Source of the DNA: Scalesia atractyloides
Taxonomy: Eukaryota > Streptophyta > Magnoliopsida > Asterales > Asteraceae
Direction of reading: 5' to 3'
Assembly: GCA_947069175.1 (NCBI GenBank)
Contig: CAMTDV010000017.1
Span: forward strand, 48,059,137 to 48,123,136
DNA length: 64,000 bases
Shown: piece by piece, positions 34,267 to 46,353 of the stretch
Numbering within the stretch: position 1 is the first letter of the stretch
Layout of the letters: every line of letters starts with the position of its first letter
Notes under the pieces: generated by a model
Databases searched by the model: none
The model's input: only the letters and a program-made list of their open reading frames with translations
What the model was told of the DNA's origin: nothing
Translations under genes and position numbers: made by a program

Positions 34267-36984
34267 AACACGCCAACATAATAAAAAGTAAAGAGTTTTC
34301 GAGAAAATCTCAAAGTTATGTGAAACTTAGGAATTTTGTGGAATATTGGTTATTAAATCGTTCCTACTTAAATTAGGACGTGTAGACCAAATTGTAGGAT
34401 TACGCTAATATAAAAATGCACCCAAAGGTGAGTGTCACTGACCCCTCTTTTACTGTTTTGTATATGTTTTGGGGGAGAACACACCTTAAAAAGGATAATT
34501 ATATGTTTTGTATAAAATATTTATTAATATATTTTTGTGGAAAATGTGGTTTTGGAATGATATAAATATGTTCGAGGAAAACATGGTTTTTCATGGAATA
34601 GATACGTTTCTGGGAGAAACGGGTTTTCAATGATATAAATATGTTTCGGGGAGAAACGGGGATTATTACGGTGTTTTAAATAAAACGACCGTGTAGATTT
34701 AAAAATATTTAAATCTGAAGTTGTGACGAATTTGCTTGATCTTAAGAGAGTAAGTATCGGTATTGGCTTACGTTTCGGTGGGGACTTCGGGAAATTCGTA
34801 CAACACAAAATATTAAATTTATCATTTTAGTAGGATATATATATATTGTTCATGAGGTAGGCATTATAAGTGACCCATTGCGGGCACTTGCGCAAATTTT
34901 GTCGTTCAATCATTAATATTGTATGTGTAGAATTATTTATAGATATATCGGGTTGACCACTCCGTCGTGACCAGTAGCTCCGTGTCAAGTCAACTGACGA
35001 ATTTATATTATGTTATTGTCTAGCTTTAATTATACCATTATTGTTAATATATAGTTCATATGTCTTGCAAAACTTACGAATCTAAACATATGATGCTAGA
35101 AATTAAATATATATATATATATAAATCTTGGAAAATGTCTTAATATCGAAGGTTTTAGGAAAACGCTTGCGATGACTAGCCCTCGAATTTTTGAAAAGGA
35201 AATAAAATTGACTTTCTTAAATTATATAGATGTTTTAATATTAAACACATAATAAGAAAGTTTTTCCTTGAATCGGATTAATTATAATTTGAATATGTGA
35301 ACTCACCCTCTTTTGTGTTGACACTTGATTTTTACGTGTTCTTCAGGTACTTGAGTTCGCCTTCGGGATTTTGGCGTATCTTGTGGTTGTTGATGCATGT
35401 TATGTTAAATAATATTCGGACAACTTTTAAAACTGTTTTGGGACCAAGTTTATACAAATATCCATAAGGATCAAAACAACTAAACTATGTTGCGGTTGTG
35501 GTTGTGTTTAAACTCTAAACTTTAAATTATGTTTTAATTAAGTTGAATGTCCAAAAAAGTAAATATTGCATCGTCCACAAAGATACCTATGGGCACCAAC
35601 TTCTGTCAACACTACGTTTGTATTTCCGGTGCGACGTTTTTGGCATGTGACGGGGCTTCTCTATGCAATGACTTTTTGGAGAACGTGAACTACTATGTTT
35701 TTGTGTAAGGTTATTTTACTTTGGAAAATTGACCATGATACCCATCACATGACATGCACATGGGTTAGACTTAACGAATGAGATGGATGTTGTTAGAGGT
35801 TTGGATAAAAATTAAACAACTGATAAAACTTTTGGAGGTAAATTGATATTTTAAATTTTTTGGAGGAAAATGGATGTTTTTATCAAACCTCAAGGAATAA
35901 AATTGAATTTAACTCTTTATTATTTTTTAATAGTAAGGGCAAAATAGTCATTTTAAAGAGACTTAGTTGGAAATTTTAACGGACATTCATAGTAAGGGGC
36001 ACCATAGTCATAAAGTGCAGCATCCATGTAATTTTAAAACACAAAAATCAACTGTGCAATATCTACAACACTAGAGGGACCAATCGAGCAATTAGCTCTA
36101 AAACCAATAAAACATTAGTCTAAAATAGTGTTGTCAACGACATTTAAACAATTGCTTTGCAATTTTAGCCTTGTTTATTGTATATTGACTATATTTGTGG
36201 CATAGGTGTCATGATGTTCTATCATTAATCATGATTCATAAAAGGTGTTCATGGGTGTAGTTTTGCTACAACATGTGATTTGTATAGACTATGTTTTCAT
36301 GTTGGCTTTCCATATTTATCCAAACAGACATTCATTGCCGTATAGAGGCAACTGGTATACCACAACGCCTCGTGTCTCACAAACAAATTATGTCAATTCA
36401 AGGCGCATGCCATATGTTAAATAGCTAGACTAATAATATATCATACATTTATTTTCGAAATACTCGTGTCGGAAGCTTAACGGGAGTAAGAGCAACCTCT
36501 CTTTCTCTGGGTTTAGAGGCAGCTATAAGTTTATCTACGTTTGTTTTTTGTATTGTTTTTTTTTCTTCAAAATACGTGTTTTCAATTTATCATGTATAAT
36601 GCCATCAAATCATATTTATATAAAATATGATATTATGTAAATGTAGCTAGAAATATATGAAATTGCCGTAAATATATAATAGGAAATTGCAAATGCTTAG
36701 AAATGTTGCTTTTGATAGGCAACAAGAAAGGTGAGACAAGACCATGTGAAGGTTGGGTGTGTTATCAGGTTTTGGTTTAGAACCAATATCTTTCTATTTG
36801 TTAGGGGGGTGTATGGACCCAATACTACTAGATCATACAACTTAGCCACGAGCCACCAAAATTTATGGCTCACGATCAGCTTGCTGGGTCCCTAATGAGC
36901 GTGAGACAATGCATCAATCAAGAAGAAAATGATTCAGATTTGTTAAGACAACTAAACAAACAATGATATAGCCAATCTACATGT
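34155..36984. other. Gene-free region with possible LTR relic
   Basis: A CA/TA microsatellite lies at 34229-34265. 34400-35540 has the look of an R/U5 relic: GGTGAGTGTCACTGACCCC near 34426 and TCTTCAGGTACTTGAG near 35341 resemble positions in the chromovirus LTRs here. That is weak evidence, and no LTR borders were found. 35550-36980 holds no recognisable gene. Short ORFs such as 34524-34808 (minus) show no domain. Confidence 0.4.
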
Positions 36985-37866
36985 CTTCCATTCAGTGGCG
37001 GAGGAAAACTTTTCATAGGGAGCGGGAATTTTTTAAAGTCTTTTATCTTATAATAACTTTTTTCGGTCTACTTGTACACTTCGGGTCGGATCGGTTGGGT
37101 CATATAAAAATAGATAATCAAACTAAATTTCATATAATCACCAAAAGTATAGCAAACATCGTTACAAATGTATAATCAATATATCTAAAGTTATATGGGT
37201 TTTCCCTTTTGAAATTTAGCCATAACATCATCTAGAGCTAGATTTCTAAACAAATTTTTTTTCCGTATAACAAATACAATTATCGTTTATATTCTTATCA
37301 CCACACCAACTAACAAATACAATTATCGTTTATATTCTTATCACCATGTCAACGTTACTTTTATATAACTTTAACCGGTGTTTTAAACGAATTAATCTAC
37401 CATATTTTATTCATAATTATAATATCAAAGATATTCTTATGTGATAAAAATGTACATAAATAATGTATAAGAATCATAAGATGATTCAATAATAAACTAA
37501 AAATTAGGAAAATCACATAAAATTTAAAATCTTTTATATTAAGTTAAATCAATTAATACACAATAAGTATATGTAAACAAAGAAAATTATTCTTTTATAA
37601 TGAGTCTTATGAATAAGGTTTGCTTTGTTGAATTTTCCTTTTTTCCTTTCACACAAAAAACTCAACCAATAGGGACTAAAACTATAATCAAATATTAGGC
37701 TGGTAACTTTATTAAAAAAGTACCACTTCGTCAAAACAATTATAGTTGCCGATGTGTCAACCAAACAAATGCAGGAATAAAAGATGTTGAAGTTGCATCG
37801 CAATATTGACGGGAGTTTCTTAGGGGGGCCGCCCACCCACTCCATAGAATAAGTCCGCTCCTGCTT
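36985..37866. mobile_element. Possible non-autonomous DNA transposon
   Basis: The left end, near CAGTGGCGGAGGAAAAC, and the right end, which reads GCAGGAGCGGACTTATT in reverse, form imperfect inverted termini around AT-rich non-coding sequence. A 40-bp direct duplication (ACAAATACAATTATCGTTT) occurs inside at about 37270-37345. No TSD could be fixed. Confidence 0.35.
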
Positions 37867-38408
37867 CCATTATTCACATAAAAAACACTTAAAGAGTTTA
37901 TAAACATAAATACCTACAAATAACTTTTATCACAATTTAGGAACACTCACTAAATGGAACTTAATTACGAATCAGTGCTACACTCTAATTGAATTAATTA
38001 ACACTCATGCTACGTATAATAGGGTGTAAAACAACTCAACTCGCTGTCTACAAAGTGTGTTTTTCTTATAATCTAAAAAACTTATGAACCATTAGATTGT
38101 AATTGTGGATAGATGATATTGATTTGTGACATTTTTGTAAATTTTGTTTTAGATTTAGCGATTAAATTAATGACATAAGGGTACAAATGTAATCTCATTG
38201 GGTGTTTTAAATTCAGATACCCATATGTAATTTCCCACAATATTTCGTAAACGTCAATAATTTTTATACGTAATCATTTTATTTAAACCACACAATAATA
38301 ACAAGTGCTTTTTTTTAATATGAGTGTCATATTTTATGTAAAAAAAATTACACTTCAACTGTGTGTTTTAAGTTGATATTGTTTTTGGTTCTATTTATGT
38401 GAGTTTTT
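37867..38408. other. AT-rich intergenic stretch
   Basis: No gene, RNA or repeat boundary recognised. Confidence 0.5.
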
Positions 38409-38597
38409 GTTATTGGATTTTATCATCCCCAACTATCGGCCTTTGGCCGTTGCCACCCGAAACTAACACTTGGACATCCGGCACCCCCAACTTGACTTTT
38501 TGTTTGCAATGGCACTACTCAGTTAAGTCTCCACTAACTGGGTTTGTTTTTTGTCCGACGTGTCACCCAATTGCCGAGTTGGACTTCATTACGTGGC
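38409..38597 (+). repeat. Left TIR of the MULE
   Basis: Inverted copy of 42729-42918, with mostly single-base differences over about 190 bp. Confidence 0.9.
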
Positions 38598-38810
38598 CAG
38601 CAAGTGTATATATAACCCTAGATTATAACATTATAACCCTAGATTATAACATTGTCTAACAGTTAACACTGAAACACAGAGCTAAACCCTAATCGATGAA
38701 TAGAGAGACAACGATACAAGAATCAAACACGAAGAAACAAGAATCAAGCCGTAATCTTTCGCAATCAAGTTATGATTTTGAAGAATTTTGTCTTTACGCA
38801 CTGTTTTCAG

Positions 38811-41010
38811 ATGGTTGAAACAATAGATGTCATGCTTCGGTTTGGTGGTTATATTGAAGTAGCATTTGATCAACCACAATATGTTGGAGGTGATTCAAGG
38901 CTTGTTAAAATAGATGTAGACCACGTTTCATACTTTGAACTAGTTGAGTATGCAATAGAATCAGGTTTTTACAATTCCCGTGACATTTATATGTATGGGT
39001 TGGATGCTGATGACGGGGAACTTTGGCACTTTCAAAATGATAAAGATGTTTTGGACTTGGTTGTTAAGGTTTTTAGTTGGACTGAACCATTTATGGAAGT
39101 ACTAATCCAACAAGGTCCATTAAAAGCAGCTGAATCCCACTCCAGTTCTAGGCCCAATAAACCAGCTGCCCAGCCCAATGAACAAAAAGTCCAATCCAAA
39201 AGGTCTGCTAGGTCATCTGATAGGGTTTCAGTGGATGTAGACATAGAACATGCTGAACACAGTGATGATAGTGACTATAATGTTGAAGTAGTTGGGTCTG
39301 GAGAGTCATTTGATGATTCGGATGATGAAGATTTTGATGAACTAATTGAAAATAGTGATGATGAAGAGGAGGTTTAGGAGGAGGTACCTGGTAGGGAGTC
39401 AGATAGAGAGGACTTAGAATGGAGACTGTCACAAGATGCAGTTAGAAATGCTAGAAAGTTTTTGGTGAGGCCAAAAGAAGTTATTTGATGACTGCTTAAA
39501 GGAAAAAGATACAGAGGGAAAGTTGTATGAAAGTAATGATGCATGTGCTTCACATATAGAGGGGTATAGCAGTTACGAGGAATCTGATGGTGACATTCTC
39601 ACACCGGGTGATAGTGAGGATGATGATATTAGGGGTAAGAAGTATAAGGAAGCTGCTCCATCTGTAACTGAACACGCTAACTGGAAGAAATTTATTTGGA
39701 AGGTGGGAACAAGGTTTGTATCAAGGGATGCCTTTAAAGAGGCAGTGAGAAGGTACTCAGTGACTAATGGTAGGAATTTGTACCTTGCTAAGAGTGAGAA
39801 CACCAACTGTTGCGTGTATAGTTATCAAGTGTATTGAAGGGTGTCCTTTTATTATATTATGCTCACTACATAAAGGGAAAGTGTGTTATATGGTGAAAAG
39901 AGTGAAGAATAAACATACCTGCCAAAGAAACATGATAAAGAATAGACAGCTAACTGCAGGGTTTATAGCTAATGAGTTCTTACCATTGTTTAGATCCAAG
40001 CCCAACTAGTCAGCTAAGGATACTATATTGGTTGTAAAACAGAAGTACAAGGTCATAATTACCAAGTGGCTAGCTTACAAGGCTAAAGCTTGTGCTCATA
40101 AGAAGTTGCATGGTTCAATGAGGGATCATTATAGAAAAATTGGTTCATACATGGAAATTTTGAAGAAAACAAATCCAACATCAACATTTGTTGGAAAGGA
40201 TGCTCATGATCAGATGTATCCATTGGCATGGGCAGTGGTTGAAGGGGAAAATAATGATTGTTGGGAATGGTTTATGGTAGAGCTCGAGAAGTGTTTGGGA
40301 ATAAATGATGGTGGGGATTCATGGACATTAATATCAGATCAACAAAAGGTACAAATTTGTCATGTTGCTTACTAAAAATTGAGTTATATTCTGCCATGTT
40401 GCTTAGTAGTAATAGGTATGATTGTGAAGGGTCTGTTGAATGTTGTTGCACTTGTTTGGCCAAGAGAAGAGCATAGAAATTGTGCAAGGAACATCTATGC
40501 TAAATGGCACAAGACATTCAAGGATGAGGAGTTGAAGGAGTTGTTTTGGAAAGCTGCAAGGGCTTATTGTGAACCTGAGTACCTTCAAGCCATTGATGAG
40601 ATGAAATCAATAAGCCCTGATGCAGTAGAGACATTGTTGAAACAGGACAAGAATTGTTTTAAAAGATGCTACTTGAAAACTCACACTAAATGTGATGTGA
40701 TAGCAAACAACATGGCAGAAACATTTAATGGTTACATCATCAATGCAAGGTCAAAGCATATTATACACATGTTAGAAGATATTAGGATTCAGATCATGAG
40801 TAGGTTAGTGAAAAAAAAACAGAAATGGCTGCCAAAGATGTCCTCATCTGCCCTAATATCAAGGAAAAACTAGACTTCTCAAAAGATGCAACTTATAGAT
40901 GTGAAGTGTACCCCTCATCTTATCAGGTTTTTCAAGTAAGAGACTTTGATGATGTCTCTATCGACTTGGAGAACAAAACATGCACTTGTAGAAAGAGGAA
41001 GGCCTAGAGG
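38811..41010 (+). pseudogene. MuDR-type MULE transposase, inactivated
   Basis: The likely start is the ATG at 38811 (MVETIDVMLRFGGYIEVAFD), right after TTTTCAG, which may be a splice acceptor; an in-frame ATG at 38772 exists. A PB1-like N-terminal part is followed by an acidic tail (DDSDDEDFDELIENSDDEEE), a TAG at 39375, and a shift. The MuDR DNA-binding region is FIWKVGTRFVSRDAFKEAVR (about 39695). A shift near 39830 follows. The catalytic domain shows DAHDQMYPLAWAVVEGENND and LISDQQK, but the segment upstream of VGKDAHDQ that should carry the first catalytic Asp is missing. An 81-bp GT-AG intron (40349-40429) rejoins QQK to GLLN. The SWIM zinc finger near 40975 (CTCRKRKA) is truncated by a stop. 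Non-functional. Confidence 0.9.
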
Positions 41011-41217
41011 GAAGGGGAACAGAGAAGGATGTACTTAGTTGGTCAACTTAATTGTTTTGTAATGCCTGCTTTGGACAAGAATCATTTAGGCTTGGACATT
41101 TTGATGTTGTGTATTGCCTTTTTGGATAACAATCATTTAGGCTTGATGTTATGTAGTGACTCTATGTTATATAATGACTTAATGTTTTATGTAATGTTTT
41201 GGTAAATTATTATTTCT

Positions 41218-41530
41218 GTTGCAGAGGTATTTTGGTAATTATACAACAGATATATATGTATATATAGCAGTGTTTTGGCTCCTGCAGGGTTAATTTGGTA
41301 ATTATACAACAGTGGTGTACATACTGCAGTGGTATGTAATCATATTTGCTGCTGCAGGGGTATAAAGGTCATTAGATAGCAGTGGTATACATACTGCAGT
41401 GATGTATAACCATATTGGTTGCTGCAGGGGTATAATGGTCATTAGATAGCAGTGGTATACATATTGCAGTGGAATATATAAGTCTTAGCTGCTGGAGGGG
41501 TATATTGGTCATTATACATCAGTGTTTTGG
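41218..41530 (+). repeat. Minisatellite 1 in the MULE (about 80-90 bp units)
   Basis: About four degenerate units with TGCAGGGGTATAATGGTCAT and ACATACTGCAGTGGT words, between the transposase and the second array. Confidence 0.75.
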
Positions 41531-41568
41531 GTCAATACACTGCGCACATTAGTTTTGGTCATAATACA

Positions 41569-41985
41569 CTTTGATTTGGGTCAATACACACCGATGCAAT
41601 GTTGTTTGGTCAATATTGGCTGCTGCACAGCTGTTGCACATTAGTTTTCATCATAATACACTTTGGTTTGGGTCAATACACACCAACGCAATGCTGTTTG
41701 GTCGATAGTTGCTGCTGCACATTAGTTTTGGTCATAAGACACTTTGGTTTGGGTCAATATACAACAATGCAATGTTGTTTGGTCGATGGTTGCTGTTGCA
41801 CATTAGTTTTGGTCATTAGACACTTTGGTTTGGGTCAATACACACCAATGCAATGTTGTTTGGTCGATAGTTGCTGCTGCACATTAGTTTTGGTCATCAT
41901 ACACTTTGGTTTGGGTCAATACACACCATTGCAATACACATTAGTATTGGTCATTACAAACCACTGCACTTTGGCACCAAATACA
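41569..41985 (+). repeat. Minisatellite 2 in the MULE (81-bp units)
   Basis: CTTTGGTTTGGGTCAATA recurs at 41661, 41742, 41823 and 41904, exactly 81 bp apart, with a more divergent first unit at 41569. 81 is a multiple of three, so a 145-codon frame with 27-residue repeats stays open at 41599-42036. I treat that frame as a by-product. Confidence 0.88.
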
Positions 41986-42078
41986 ACAAGGATAGATCAA
42001 TTGTTATGGAATTCATATGCAACAACGGAATTCTAGTTTTCATTCATAATTTCAATATCGTACAACCAAATTCGGTGA

Positions 42079-42569
42079 CTACTTCAACATGTACATCCAT
42101 ATGGCAATGACGAAAATCAAAGTAAACACAAATGGTTGCTTCCACATGGAGTCTTTGCCATGAATTTGTCTTTTGAGCTGCTTGTTCTCTTCTAGTAACA
42201 ACTTGTTCTGCAATTGCAAATTCTCAAACTTCAATTCTTCGTAACTTCCAGGACTTGAACTGCAAATTGAATGACCTTCGAAAATTTTGTCTAAATATTG
42301 TTTCCACATAAAGAACTTGCAATCGGATAACTACAAACCAATATTACCAATTCAGTTTCAACCAAAAGCAAAGTTCAACAAATAATTAAACAACTTACAG
42401 GCCATTGAGGGTAACCATAAAATTGATCACCATGTCTAACACTCTTTCGTCCAGCAATGCGAAGAACAACAACAATCTCATGACGACAATACAAGTTTCC
42501 ATCCAAATCGACCTTCAATATTTTAGGGGTTCGGTTGACACTAACTGAGGAATTGGAAGATGAACTCAT
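42079..42569 (-). CDS. Two-exon GRF-type zinc-finger protein with C-terminal membrane helix (inside MULE)
   Basis: Exon 1 is 42399-42569 (57 codons, ATG at 42569) and exon 2 is 42330-42079 (84 codons including stop). They are joined by a GT-AG intron of 68 bp (donor GTAAGT, acceptor TTTGTAG), giving about 140 residues. A Ser-rich N-terminus leads to a GRF-like finger: CRH (28-30), GDQFYGYPQWP (47-57) and DCKFFMW (60-66). In the canonical family the residue at Tyr53 would be Cys, so metal binding is doubtful. A short coiled coil (FENLQLQNKLLLEENKQLKR, about 85-105) and a terminal hydrophobic helix (FVFTLIFVIAIWMYML) follow. GRF fingers bind nucleic acid in other proteins. It lies antisense to the transposase and inside the TIRs. 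Its role is unknown; captured host gene or MULE accessory gene are both possible. Confidence 0.65.
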
Positions 42570-42728
42570 GTCAATTAGTCCCTGTGGTTGTGTGTATCAC
42601 TTTCACGATTTGAACATATGCTTCAATTGCCCTTGATTCGATGAGAACACAGGTCGTTGATGATGAAATTAGGGTTTGTATATGATCCTGTGTTTTAAAG
42701 GCAGGAGAAGAAAGGGATTGACACATGG

Positions 42729-42918
42729 GTGCCACATAATGAAGTCCAACTCAGCAAAGTTGAGTCACGTCGGACAAAAAACAAACCCAGTTAGTGGAGA
42801 TTTAATTGGGGGGTGCCATTGCAAACAAAAAGTCAAGTTAGGGGTGTCGGCCGTCAAAGTGTTAGTTTCGTGTGGCAACGGCCAAAGGCCGATAGCTGGG
42901 GTGATAAAATCCAATAAC
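42729..42918 (-). repeat. Right TIR of the MULE
   Basis: Inverted partner of 38409-38597, ending TGATAAAATCCAATAAC. Confidence 0.9.
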
Positions 42919-42990
42919 CCTATTTTTAGTTAGCAAATGATACATGGTGTTATGTTTTGCATATAACAAATATGATATACTATTATCTTC

Positions 42991-43275
42991 TATATTAATA
43001 GACCAACCTTATGAATAGTAGAAATGGTTACCGTTTTTTATTTCACCTCACAACACGCATCTTCATCCTCATTCACCATCTTCTGATTGCATTTGTGTTT
43101 CGGGGAGCAGTCTTCATAATATGTTTATCCTATATATTAATAGACCAACCTTATGAATGGTAGAAATGGTTACCGTTGGTATTTCACCTCACAACACGCA
43201 TCTTCATCCTCTTTCACCATCTTCTAATTGCATTTGAGTTCCGGGGAGCAGTCTTCATACCATGTTTTCAACCCA
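42991..43275. repeat. Tandem duplication, 142-bp unit
   Basis: Two copies start TATATTAATAGACCAACC at about 42991 and 43133 and differ at a few positions. Each contains CACAACACGCATCTTCATCC. No ORF. Confidence 0.85.
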
Positions 43276-44088
43276 TTTCAAGAAAGAAATCGTGAGAGAA
43301 AAAGAGGAGCCGGAGAATCAAGAGAGATGGAGATGGTTGTTGGTGGCGGCAGACGCCGTGAAGTTTTATTTTATTTTGCAGGAACGTATTGTTTTTATCA
43401 AAATTGAATTATTGTCTAATTTACTCATATAACCCCACCCTTATTTTAATGATTACAACATATTTAATTCCTCTGGTTTCTTAAGAATTTAATCCTTTGT
43501 AGACGAATGTTAACCTATTTATATACTAGAAGGGTACCCGCACGATGCAGCGGGAAACGCGAACACTACTAAAGTGAGCATTGTTCACTTGGTTCGGTTA
43601 TCCTCGACCGAAACTCAAATCGTCAGTTAGTAGATATTAGCCAATCTGTTTTCTCCATAATCGGTTCAGTTTATTTGATTAGATTGACGGTGTTTGGTTT
43701 GATTCGTTTAATAGCCAAATCAAACTTGGGCTAAAAGTTTTCCTTAGAAATAAACATGAAATCGAGGTACAAAGATATGAAATGGATGTATAAGTAAATA
43801 AAATGGAGATATAAAAGCTAGAAATATATTGGTTAGACGAGCGTATAAAAAAATTGATAACTGGTGTTCGTTAATTCGGGTTTCAGTTAATTAAGTTTTT
43901 GGTTGATTTCAATTCGCTTTCGCCTGTTTCGAACAGATAAAAAAAAGGCCGACTGTTGGCCCAAATAATTCTTGACCCATGTTTTCTAAAGATGCGTGGT
44001 TTAGTTAATAGTTCGTAAGTTTCAGTTTAAAGTTGAAAATTTAGATTAATTTGAGTAGATTTGTAATGCTATTAATTATATATATATA
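43276..44088. other. Gene-free stretch with Helitron-like motif
   Basis: At 43521-43560, TATACTAGAAGGGTACCCGC is followed by a degenerate GC-rich segment (ACGATGCAGCGGG). This resembles termini often assigned to plant Helitrons. No partner end or Rep/helicase was found. The rest is AT-rich and non-coding. Confidence 0.35.
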
Positions 44089-44546
44089 GGGAGAGTTTAT
44101 TGGGGAACACTAAAAAAGTGGGGAACCGGGAAACACTTTTAAAAGTTATAGTTAAACATTTTTTTTCTAAATTCTTTTGGGCGCTTTTTCTTATAAATAC
44201 ATGTAGAAACATTTCTAATAAAAAAATCAAAATTTAAAGATATAAAAAGAATGTTTTAAAAATATATATATCTTAAAAAATTAATTTAATATGTTAAAAA
44301 TCAATTTTATTCAAAAAGTTTTCAGCGATTTTTCTTTTAAAAATGGTAGAAACTATTCAAATAAAAAATATTTTTTGTAAAAAAGTTTTTTAACCTCTTT
44401 TAACTGTTTTTTTATATTTTTTGTTTTTGATTTTTTTATTAAAAATGCTTCTACACGTAATTATAAGAAGAAGCGCCGAAAAAGAATTAAAAAAATGATT
44501 TTTAACATGTTAAGTTAAATTTTTAAAAGTGTTCCCTGGTTTCCCA

Positions 44547-44548
<2 letters not shown>
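44089..44548. mobile_element. Foldback MITE in a (TA)n tract
   Basis: The left region GTGGGGAACCGGGAAACAC (44118) pairs with the right end GTGTTCCCTGGTTTCCCAC. Inner arms also pair (GCGCTTTTTCTTATAAATAC against its inverse near 44460). Both sides are (TA)n. Non-coding. Confidence 0.8.

Positions 44549-44586
<38 letters not shown>
44549..44586. repeat. TA microsatellite
   Basis: Uninterrupted TA run between two inserted elements. Confidence 0.95.
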
Positions 44587-44591
<5 letters not shown>

Positions 44592-45818
44592 AGGTTCATG
44601 TGAGAACCGCTTTTATTGTGAGAACCGCGAGAACCACCTTTATTGCAAAATAAAATCTAAAAAAAAATCAAAAAACCACTCAAAAATTTTTTATTTTTTT
44701 AATATGTTTTTAATAAAAATCGTTATATTTCGTTACCAAAAAAAATAAACTTTTTTTTTCAAGTAACTGTTATCCATGCACATATGCATATGTATCATAA
44801 TTTCGACAAATTCAGTAAAAAGTTATCACTAGTAGACAATTACACTTTAATTTACAATATCGTACATAATACACTCAATTTTACATTAAATGCACATGTG
44901 TATCATTATGTATAACCATTATATATCGTGTTTTGGTACAAAAGGTTTGTGATTTTGAAATGATGAAATAGGCTCATATATATGTTTTTTGGTTAGTTAT
45001 ATCTAGTGGTTGATGGGTTCATTATAGTTGTCACTTTATGATGTAATATGTTGATTGGATGGTATAAACGGTGTTGATATACATGTAATAAAGTGAAAAT
45101 ATTGGTATTAGCATTGTATTATAAATGGTAGAAGGTAATGGGTATTGTATTATCGATGGTTGGAGTTAATGGAAGTGTATTATGGATGGTATGCTAGATG
45201 AAAGAGAAAGTGTATTCAAAATAGTGTACCAAAACACCTTATTTCATGTTGATACATAGAGATATACATGTGCATTTCTTATATTGGTAACGTAAAAGTA
45301 GTGTATTACACATGGTAGTGTAAATGATAGTACAATTGTCTAATGTTTGTAATGTATTACGGAATATGTCAAAGAAATGATGAAAATGCACATGTGCATG
45401 GTAGTGTATTATGGATGGTATTATAGATAAAAGAAAAAATGTATTCAAATTAGTGTACCAGAACACCTTATTTCATGTTGATATATATAGATGCACATAC
45501 GCATTGCTAATATTGGTAACGTAAAAAGTAGTGTGTTACACATGGTAGTGTAAATGAAAGTACAATTGTCTAATGTTTGTAATGTATTACGGAATTAGTC
45601 AAAGAAATGACGAAAATGCACATGTGCATGGATAGTTAGTACTCAAAAAAAATTTTTGAATTTTTTTATTGTTGAGTAAATATAGCGAATTTTTCAAAAA
45701 AAATATTAAAAAAACAAAACAAAAAATTGGTATTTTTTTGGATTTTTTTAGGTATTACTGTTTGTGTTCACACTGGTTCTTACTGGTTCTCGCAATAAAG
45801 GGTGGTTCCTAACGGATC

Positions 45819-45822
<4 letters not shown>
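44587..45822 (+). mobile_element. 1.2-kb (TA)n-flanked repeat, copy 1
   Basis: Starts GGTAAGGTTCATGTGAGAACC and ends AGGGTGGTTCCTAACGGATC, with imperfect inverted termini (AAGGTTC.../AAGGATCC...). An internal duplication of about 238 bp is marked by CACCTTATTTCATGTTGAT at 45234 and 45472 and by ATGCACATGTGCAT palindromes. A second copy is at 61235-62438. No ORF with a domain, so this is a non-autonomous element of unknown superfamily. Confidence 0.85.
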
Positions 45823-45874
<52 letters not shown>

Positions 45875-46353
45875 ACGTAGGAATTTTAAATTTAGAATAG
45901 TATACAGCTTTTTTTAATTATTTATTATTTTAATATTGTAACACATGGTTATTATATTTGTTTTTAACTTATTAACATAATTTCATTTTTTTTTCTCTTT
46001 TTAAACTATATTTCCTCTATCATTTATTTTCTATTCTTAATAATTATTTTGTCTTTTACAAATCATATTTCCCTTTTTAGTTAATTAGATATCTTTTAAT
46101 AACTTACGTGCGTTAATTTTTTCCCTTATTATTCCTGTATAAGTTTTGTTATCTTAAAACGGTGTGATGTTAAATTGAACCGATTCTGACGGTTGGCATT
46201 TTTAAACATGTATTTTTTTCAAATAACATTTGTTTTACCTTATTACTTGCTCCGTTTCGCCATAAAGAGTGATGTCAATAAATCTAGTTATATTTGTAAT
46301 CAAGGGTTGTGTTGATTAAGCTAGGGACACCCCGTTTCATAAAGAAGAGTATA
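45823..46353. other. TA microsatellite and AT-rich spacer
   Basis: (TA)n lies at 45823-45868. The remaining sequence is AT-rich with no recognisable gene. Confidence 0.7.

Larger units (their letters stand above)
38409..42918 (+). mobile_element. Mutator-like element (MULE) with long TIRs
   Basis: Left TIR 38409-38597 and right TIR 42729-42918 are inverted copies of about 190 bp (GTTATTGGATTTTATCA at the outer ends; CCACTAACTGGGTTTG inside). Between them lie a decayed MuDR-type transposase on the plus strand, two minisatellites and a two-exon antisense gene with a GRF-type zinc finger. No clean 9-bp TSD is visible: the flanks TGAGTTTTT and CCTATTTTT share only five positions. Confidence 0.9.

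Noticed and set aside
34524..34808. 94-codon minus-strand frame
   Set aside because: Derives from short degenerate repeats (GGGAGAAACGGG-like); no domain or promoter.
41599..42036. 145-codon open frame with 27-residue repeats
   Set aside because: It is a by-product of an 81-bp tandem repeat inside the MULE, with no domain and no conserved start context.
38400..42927. 9-bp target-site duplication for the MULE
   Set aside because: Flanks TGAGTTTTT and CCTATTTTT agree only in a T-run, which is too weak.
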